64,000 bases of DNA from Mauremys mutica (taxonomy: Eukaryota; Chordata; Testudines; Geoemydidae). This document shows positions 58,960-64,000 of this stretch, piece by piece. Position 1 is the stretch's first letter. Every line of letters starts with the position of its first letter. The translations under genes were made by a program, and so were the position numbers. The notes under the pieces were generated by a model. It was not told where the DNA came from and did not search any database. It saw only the letters and a list, made by a program, of their open reading frames with translations. Location of the stretch: assembly GCF_020497125.1 (NCBI RefSeq), contig NW_025422895.1, positions 868,001-932,000 of the forward strand. The letters run 5' to 3'.

Positions 58960-59164
58960 CCAGGATGGGTAAGTATGGTGTCCCTAGCCTCCGTTCGTCA
59001 GAGGATGGAGATGGATAGCAGGAGAGAGATCACTTGATCGTTGCCTTTTAGGTTCACTCCCTCAGGGGCACCTGGCATTGGCCACTGTCGGTAGACAGAT
59101 ACTGGGCTAGATGGACCTTTGGTCTGACCCGGTACGGCCTTTCTTATGTTCTTATATTCTTATG
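58960..59164 (+). other. CR1 3' UTR and terminal repeats, copy 3
   Basis: A 205-bp tail with the same CR1 signature and TTCTTATG-like end as in copy 1, again joined to the satellite at GAGAGTTACC. Confidence 0.9.
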
Positions 59165-59281
59165 GAGAGTTACCATTGGAGGAGCAGGTATTTGGATTTG
59201 CATCTTATTTGTGGATTTGCATCTCTCTTTGTAGTGCTTGTATCACTCTGTAGAGGCACGTCGGGGCAAACTGCTGAGCGG

Positions 59282-60312
59282 GCAGCGGCGCCCTGAGTAG
59301 GGGCCGGAGCTAGGCTGAGGAGGGGCCTATAAAAGTGGCCGCCCAGCCATGCAGCGAAACAGGAGCCAGCAAACAGGGCGGCGAACAGGGGAGTTTGCGT
59401 TGGAGAGTTCCCATTGGAGGAGCAGGTATTTGGATTTGCATCTCTGTCTTTGTAGTGCATGTATCTCTCTGTAGAGGCCCGTCGGGGCAGACTGCTGAGC
59501 CGGCAGCGGCGCCCTGAGTAGGGGGCGGAGCTAGGCTGAGGAGGGGCCTATAAAAGCGGCAGCCCAGCCATGCAGCGGCACAGGAGCCAGTGAGCAGCAG
59601 CACAGGAGCCAGCGAACAGGGGAGTTTGCGTGGGAGAATTCCCATTGGAGGAGCAGGTATTTGGATTTGCAAAATTTTTGTGGATTTCCATCTGTCTTTG
59701 TAGTGCTTGTATCTCTCTGTAGAGGCCCGTCGGGGCAGACTGCTGAGCGGGCAGCGGAGCCCTGAGTAGGGGGCGGAGCTAGGCTGAGGAGGGGCCTGTA
59801 AATGCGGCCGCCCATTCAGGCAGCGGCAGAGGAGCCAGGAAACAGGGGCGTTTGCGTGGGAGAGTTCCCATTGGAGGAGCAGGTATTTGGATTTGCATCT
59901 GTCTTTGTGGATTTGCATCTGTCTTTTTAGTGCTTGTATCTCTCTGTAGAGGCCCATCGGGGCAGACTGCTGAGCGGGCAGCGGCGCCCAGTGTAGGGGG
60001 CGGAGTTAGGCTGAGGAGGGGCCTTTAAAAGCGGCCCCAAGCCAGGCAGCGGCACAGGAACCAGCAAACAGGGCTACGAACAGGGGAGTTTGTGTGGGAC
60101 AGTTCCCATTGGAGGAGCAGGTATATGGATTTGCATCTGTCTTTGTGGATGGCATCTGTCTTTGTAGTGCTTGTATCTCTCTGTAGAGACCCGTCGGCCC
60201 AGACTGCTGAGCGGTCAGGAGTGCCCTGAGTGGGGGGCGGAACTAGGCTGAGGAGGGGTCTATAAAAGCGGCCGCCTAGCCAGGCAGCGGCACAGGAGCC
60301 AGCGAACAGGGG
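59282..60312 (+). repeat. Post-CR1 block, single copy (array 4)
   Basis: Matches the first copy (20255) at its left end and the second copy (22447) at its right end, where CCCATGGGTGGAGC follows. Arrays 2 and 3 have two copies of this block. Confidence 0.8.
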
Positions 60313-61440
60313 AGTTTGCGTGGGAGAGTTCCCATGGGTGGAGCAGGTAATTGGATTTGCATCTGTCTTTGTGGATTTGCATCTGTCTTTGTGGTGCTTG
60401 TATCTCTCTGTAGAGGCCCGTCGGGGCAGAATGCTGAGCGGGCAGCATGCTGAGCGGGCAGCGGCGCCCTGAGTAGGAGGCGGAGCTAGGCTGAGGAGGG
60501 GCCTATATAAGCGGCCGCCCAGCCAGGCAGCGGCACAGGAGCCAGCAAGCAGCGGCACAGAAACCAGCGAACAGGGGCGTTTCCGTGGGAGAGTTCCCAT
60601 TGGAGGAGCAGCTATTTGGATTTGCATCTTTCTTTGTGGATTTGCGTCTATCTTTCCAGTGCTTGTATCTCTCTGTAGAGGCCCGTCGGGGCAGACTGCT
60701 GAGCGGGCAGCGGCGCCCTGAGTAGGGGGCGGAGATAGGCTGAGGAGGGCCTATAAAAGCGGCCGCCCAGCCAGGCAGCTGTACAAGAGCCAGCAAACAG
60801 GGGAGTTTGCGTGGAGAGTTCCCATTGGAGGAGCAAGTATTTGGATTTGCATCTGTCTTTGTGGATTTGCATCTTCTTTGTAGTGCTTGTATCTCTCTGT
60901 AGAGGCCCGTCGGGGCAGACTGCTGAGCGGGCAGGGGCGCCCTTAGTAGGGCGCGGTGCTAGGCTGAGGAGGGGGCTATAAAAGAGGCCGCCAAGGCAGG
61001 CAGCTGCACAGCTGGGAGCAGCGGCACAGGAGCCAGCAAACAGAGCGGCGAACAGGGCAGTTTGCATGGGAGACGTCCCATTGGAGGAGCAGGTGTTTGG
61101 ATTTGCATATGTCTTTGTGGATTTGCAACTTTCTTTGTAGTGCTTGTTTCTCTCTGTAGAGGCCCGTCGGGAGAGACTGCTGAGCGGGCAGGGGCGCCCT
61201 GAGTAGGGCGCGGAGCTAGGCTGAGGAGGGGCCTATAAAAGCGGCCGCCCAGGCAGGCAGCGGCACAACTGCGAGCAGCGAACAGGGTGGCGAACAGGGG
61301 AGTTTGCGTGGGAGAGTTCCCATTGGAGGAGCAGGTATTTGGATTTGCATGTCTGTCTTTGTAGTTCTTGTATCTCTCTGTAGACGCCCTTCGGGGCACA
61401 CTGCTGAGCGGGCAGCGGCGCCCTGAGTAGGGGGCGGAGC

Positions 61441-61924
61441 TATACTGAGGAGGGGCCTATAAAAGCGGCCGCCCAGTCAGGCAGCGGTACAGCTGCGAGC
61501 AGCGAACAGGGCGGCGAACAGGGGAATTTGCGTGGGAGAGTTCACATTGGAGGAGCAGGTATTAGGATTTGCATCTATCTTTGTGGATTTGCTTCTGTCT
61601 TTGCAGTGCTTGTATCTCTCTGTAGAGGCCCGACGGGGCACACTGCTGAGCGGGCAGCGGCGCCCTGAGTAGGGGGCGGAGCTATACTGAGGAGGGGCCT
61701 ATAAAAGCGGCCGCCCAGTCAGGCAGCGGTACAGCTGCGAGCAGCGAACAGGGCGGCGAACAGGGGAGTTTGCGTGGGAGATTTCACATTGGAGGAGCAG
61801 TCATTAGGATTTGCATCTGTCTTTGTGGATTTGCTTCTGTCTTTGTAGTGCTTGTATCTCTCTGTAGAGGCCCGACGGGGCAGACTGCTGAGCGGGCAGC
61901 TTCGCCCTGAGTAGGGGGCGGAGC
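61441..61924 (+). repeat. Recent tandem duplication of one monomer, period 242 bp
   Basis: Two adjacent monomers of the private TATACTGAGG type differ at only about five or six bases. Neighbouring monomers in the arrays are usually far more diverged, so this is a recent local duplication. Confidence 0.75.
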
Positions 61925-62201
61925 TAGGCTGAGGAGGGGCCTATAAAAGCTGCCGCCCAGCCAGACAGGGGCACAGCACAGAGCAGCGAACAGGGCGGTG
62001 AACATGGGAGTTTGCGTGCGAGAGATCCCAGTGGAGGAGCAGGTATTTGGATTTGCATCTTTCTTTGTGGATTTGCATCTTTCTTTGTAGTGCTTGTATC
62101 TCTCTGTAGAGGCCCGACGGGGCAGACTGCTGAGCGGGCAGCGGCACCCTGAGTAGGGGGCGGAGCTAGGCTGAGGAGGGGCCTATAAAAGCGGCCGCCC
62201 A

Positions 62202-62699
62202 GCCAGGCGTAGGCACAGGAGCCAGCGAGCAGTGGCACAGAAGCCAGCGAACAGGGGCGTGTGCGTGGGAGAAATGCCATTGGAGGAGCATGTATTTGGA
62301 TTTGCATCTGTCTTTGTGGATTTGCATCTGTCTTTGTAGTGCTTGTATCTCTCCGTAGAGGCCCGTCGGGGCAGACTGCTGAGCGGGCTGGGGCGCCCAG
62401 AGTAGGGGGCGGAGCTAGGCTGAGGAGGGGCCTATAAAAGCGGCCGCCCAGCCAGGCGTAGGCACAGGAGCCAGCGAGCAGTGGCACAGAAGCCAGCGAA
62501 CAGGGGCGTGTGCGTGGGAGAAATGCCATTGGAGGAGCATGTATTTGGATTTGCATCTGTCTTTGTGGATTTGCATCTGTCTTTGTAGTGCTTGTATCTC
62601 TCCGTAGAGGCCCGTCGGGGCAGACTGCTGAGCGGGCTGGGGCGCCCTGAGTAGGGGGCGGAGCTAGGCTGAGGAGGGGCCTATAAAAGCGGCCGCCCT
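62202..62699 (+). repeat. Recent tandem duplication of one monomer, period 249 bp
   Basis: Two adjacent monomers beginning GCCAGGCGTAGGCACAGG are almost identical over 249 bp; the visible difference is GCGCCCAGAG against GCGCCCTGAG. A related monomer with GAAATGCCATTGG occurs again near 63500. Confidence 0.75.
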
Positions 62700-64000
62700 G
62701 CCAGGCAGCGGCACAGGAGCCAGTGAGCAGCGGCACAGGAACCAGCGAACAGGGGCATTTGCATGGGAGAGTTCCCACTGGAGGAGCAGGTATTTGAATT
62801 TGCACCTGTCTTTGTGGATTTGAATTTGTATTTGTAGTGCTTGTATCTCTCTGTAGAGGCCCGTACGGGCAGTCTGCTGAGCGGGCAGCGGCGCCCTGAG
62901 TAGGGGGCGGAGAAGGCTGAGGAGGGCATATAAAAGCTGCCGCCCAGCTAGTCAGCGGCACAGCTGCGAGCAGCGGCACAGGAGCCAGCAAACAGGGCGG
63001 CGAACATGGGAGTTTGCTTGGGAGAGTTCCCATTGGAGGAGCAGGTATTTGGATTTGCATCTGTCTTTGTGGATTTGGATCTGTCTTTGTAGTGCTTGTA
63101 TCTTTCTGTAGAGGCCCTTCGGGGCAGATTGCTGAGCGGGTAGGGGCTCCCTGAGTAGGGGGCGGAGCTAGGATGAGGAGGGGCCTATAAAAGCTGCTGC
63201 CCAGCCAGGCAGCGGCACAGGAGCCAGCGAACAGGGGAGATTGCGTGGGAGAGTTCCCATTGGAGGAGCAGGTATTTGGATTTGCATCTGTCTTTGTGGA
63301 TTTGCATCTGTCTTTGTAGTGCTTGTGTCTCTCTGTAGAGGCCCGTCGGTGCAGACTGCTGAGCGGGTAGCGGCGCACTGAGTAGGGGGCTGAGCTAGGC
63401 TGAGGAAGGGCCTCTAAAAGCGGCTGCCCAGCCAGGCAGCGGCACAGGAGCCAGCGAGCAGTGCACAGAAGCCAGCGAACAGGGGCGTTTGCGTGGGAGA
63501 AATGCCATTGGAGGAGCATGTATTTGGATTTGCATCTGTCTTTGTGGATTTGCATCTGTCTTTGTAGTGCTTGTATCTCTCCGTAGAGGCCCGTCGGGGC
63601 AGACTGCTGAGCGGGCTGGGGCGCCCTGAGTAGGGGGCGGAGCTAGGCTGAGGAGGGGCCTATAAAAGCGGCCTCCCAGCCAGGCAGCGGCACAGGAGCC
63701 AGTGAGCAGCGGCACAGGAACCAGCGAACAGGGGAGTTTGCGTGGGAGATTTCCCATTGGAGGAGCAGGTATTTTGGTTTGCATCTGTCTTTGTGGATTT
63801 GCATTTCTCTTTGTGGTGCTTGTATCTCTCTGTAAAGGCCCGTCGGGGCAGACTGCTGAGCGGACTGCGGCGCACTGAGTAGTGGGCAGAGTTATGCTGA
63901 GGAGGGGCCTATAAAAGCTGCCGCCCAGCCAGGCAGAGGCGCAGGAGCCAGCGACCAGCGGCACAGGAGCCAGTGAACAGGGGAGTTTGCGTGGGAGAGT

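Larger units (their letters stand above)
54803..59164 (+). mobile_element. CR1: CR1 non-LTR retrotransposon, copy 3
   Basis: A 4362-bp copy, nearly identical to copy 1. Private differences from copy 1 seen by eye include a missing G near 55521 (breaking ORF1), GGG instead of GGGG near 56306 (keeping the endonuclease open), GCAAACAGG for GCGAACAGG in the leader near 54861, GGGTTC for GGGCTC near 55321 and GTAAGAGC for GTAAGGGC near 56095. The shared ORF1 split, the endonuclease/RT frameshift and the short A-run are all present. Confidence 0.95.
59165..64000 (+). repeat. Promoter-like satellite, array 4 (cut by window end)
   Basis: About 20 monomers. The first 1.7 kb matches the post-CR1 block, and after about 60870 the sequence leaves the order seen in arrays 2 and 3. 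The region 60871-63400 contains monomers not seen elsewhere in the window (GCTATACTGAGG and GCCAGGCGTAGG types) and no higher-order unit. From about 63590 to the end it resembles 14920-15330 of the pre-CR1 block. Confidence 0.93.

Noticed and set aside
1..64000. tRNA, 5S or other small RNA genes hidden in the monomer (A/B box search by eye)
   Set aside because: No convincing paired A and B boxes with a downstream T-run were found, and the TATA plus GC-box layout fits Pol II better.

Overview
The window looks like a repeat-dominated stretch of a reptile nuclear genome, most probably a turtle, although other sauropsids are possible. The basis is three closely related full-length CR1 non-LTR retrotransposons (chicken repeat 1 family). 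Each has an SGNH-esterase-like ORF1, an endonuclease/reverse-transcriptase ORF2, and the characteristic CR1 3' tail with GGACCTTTGGTCTGACCC followed by TTCTTATG-type terminal repeats. I see no host single-copy gene, tRNA, rRNA or CRISPR array.

About 80 percent of the window is one satellite. It consists of head-to-tail monomers of about 220-250 bp, all in the same orientation, on the order of 200 of them (estimated from total length, not counted). Each monomer resembles a compact RNA polymerase II promoter: an inverted CCAAT box (CCATTGG), one or two POU octamers (ATTTGCAT), a GC box (GGGGCGGAGC) and a TATA box (TATAAAAG). A NotI-type GCGGCCGC usually follows the TATA box. The segment downstream of the TATA box resembles the CR1 5' leader, so the satellite and the CR1 promoter probably share an origin.

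Layout: array 1 (1-15773), CR1 copy 1 (15774-20137), array 2 (20138-35263), CR1 copy 2 (35264-39709), array 3 (39710-54802), CR1 copy 3 (54803-59164), array 4 (59165-64000, cut by the window end). Arrays 1-3 contain a higher-order unit of about 4.73 kb (about 20 monomers) present twice: two complete copies in array 1, one truncated plus one complete copy in arrays 2 and 3. A block of about 4.65 kb then leads into each CR1. After CR1 copies 1 and 2 there is a tandem duplication with a 1.16-kb period; after CR1 copy 3 that block is single. The result is a macrosatellite with a period of about 19.5 kb (19572 and 19455 bp between equivalent points near the CR1 3' ends).

All three CR1 copies have the same flanks and share two ORF2 frameshifts, so they look like products of DNA-level amplification of one already damaged element, not three insertions. 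The CR1 splits a monomer almost seamlessly (GTTTGCGT before it, GGAGAGTT after it), which suggests insertion into an existing array. All promoter-like monomers point towards the next CR1 in the sense direction.

Two cautions apply. The stretch of about 26.3-41.1 kb, most strongly 35.4-37.0 kb, carries many scattered small insertions typical of unpolished long reads. The near identity of units also means that collapse or false duplication in the assembly has to be excluded before biological interpretation.
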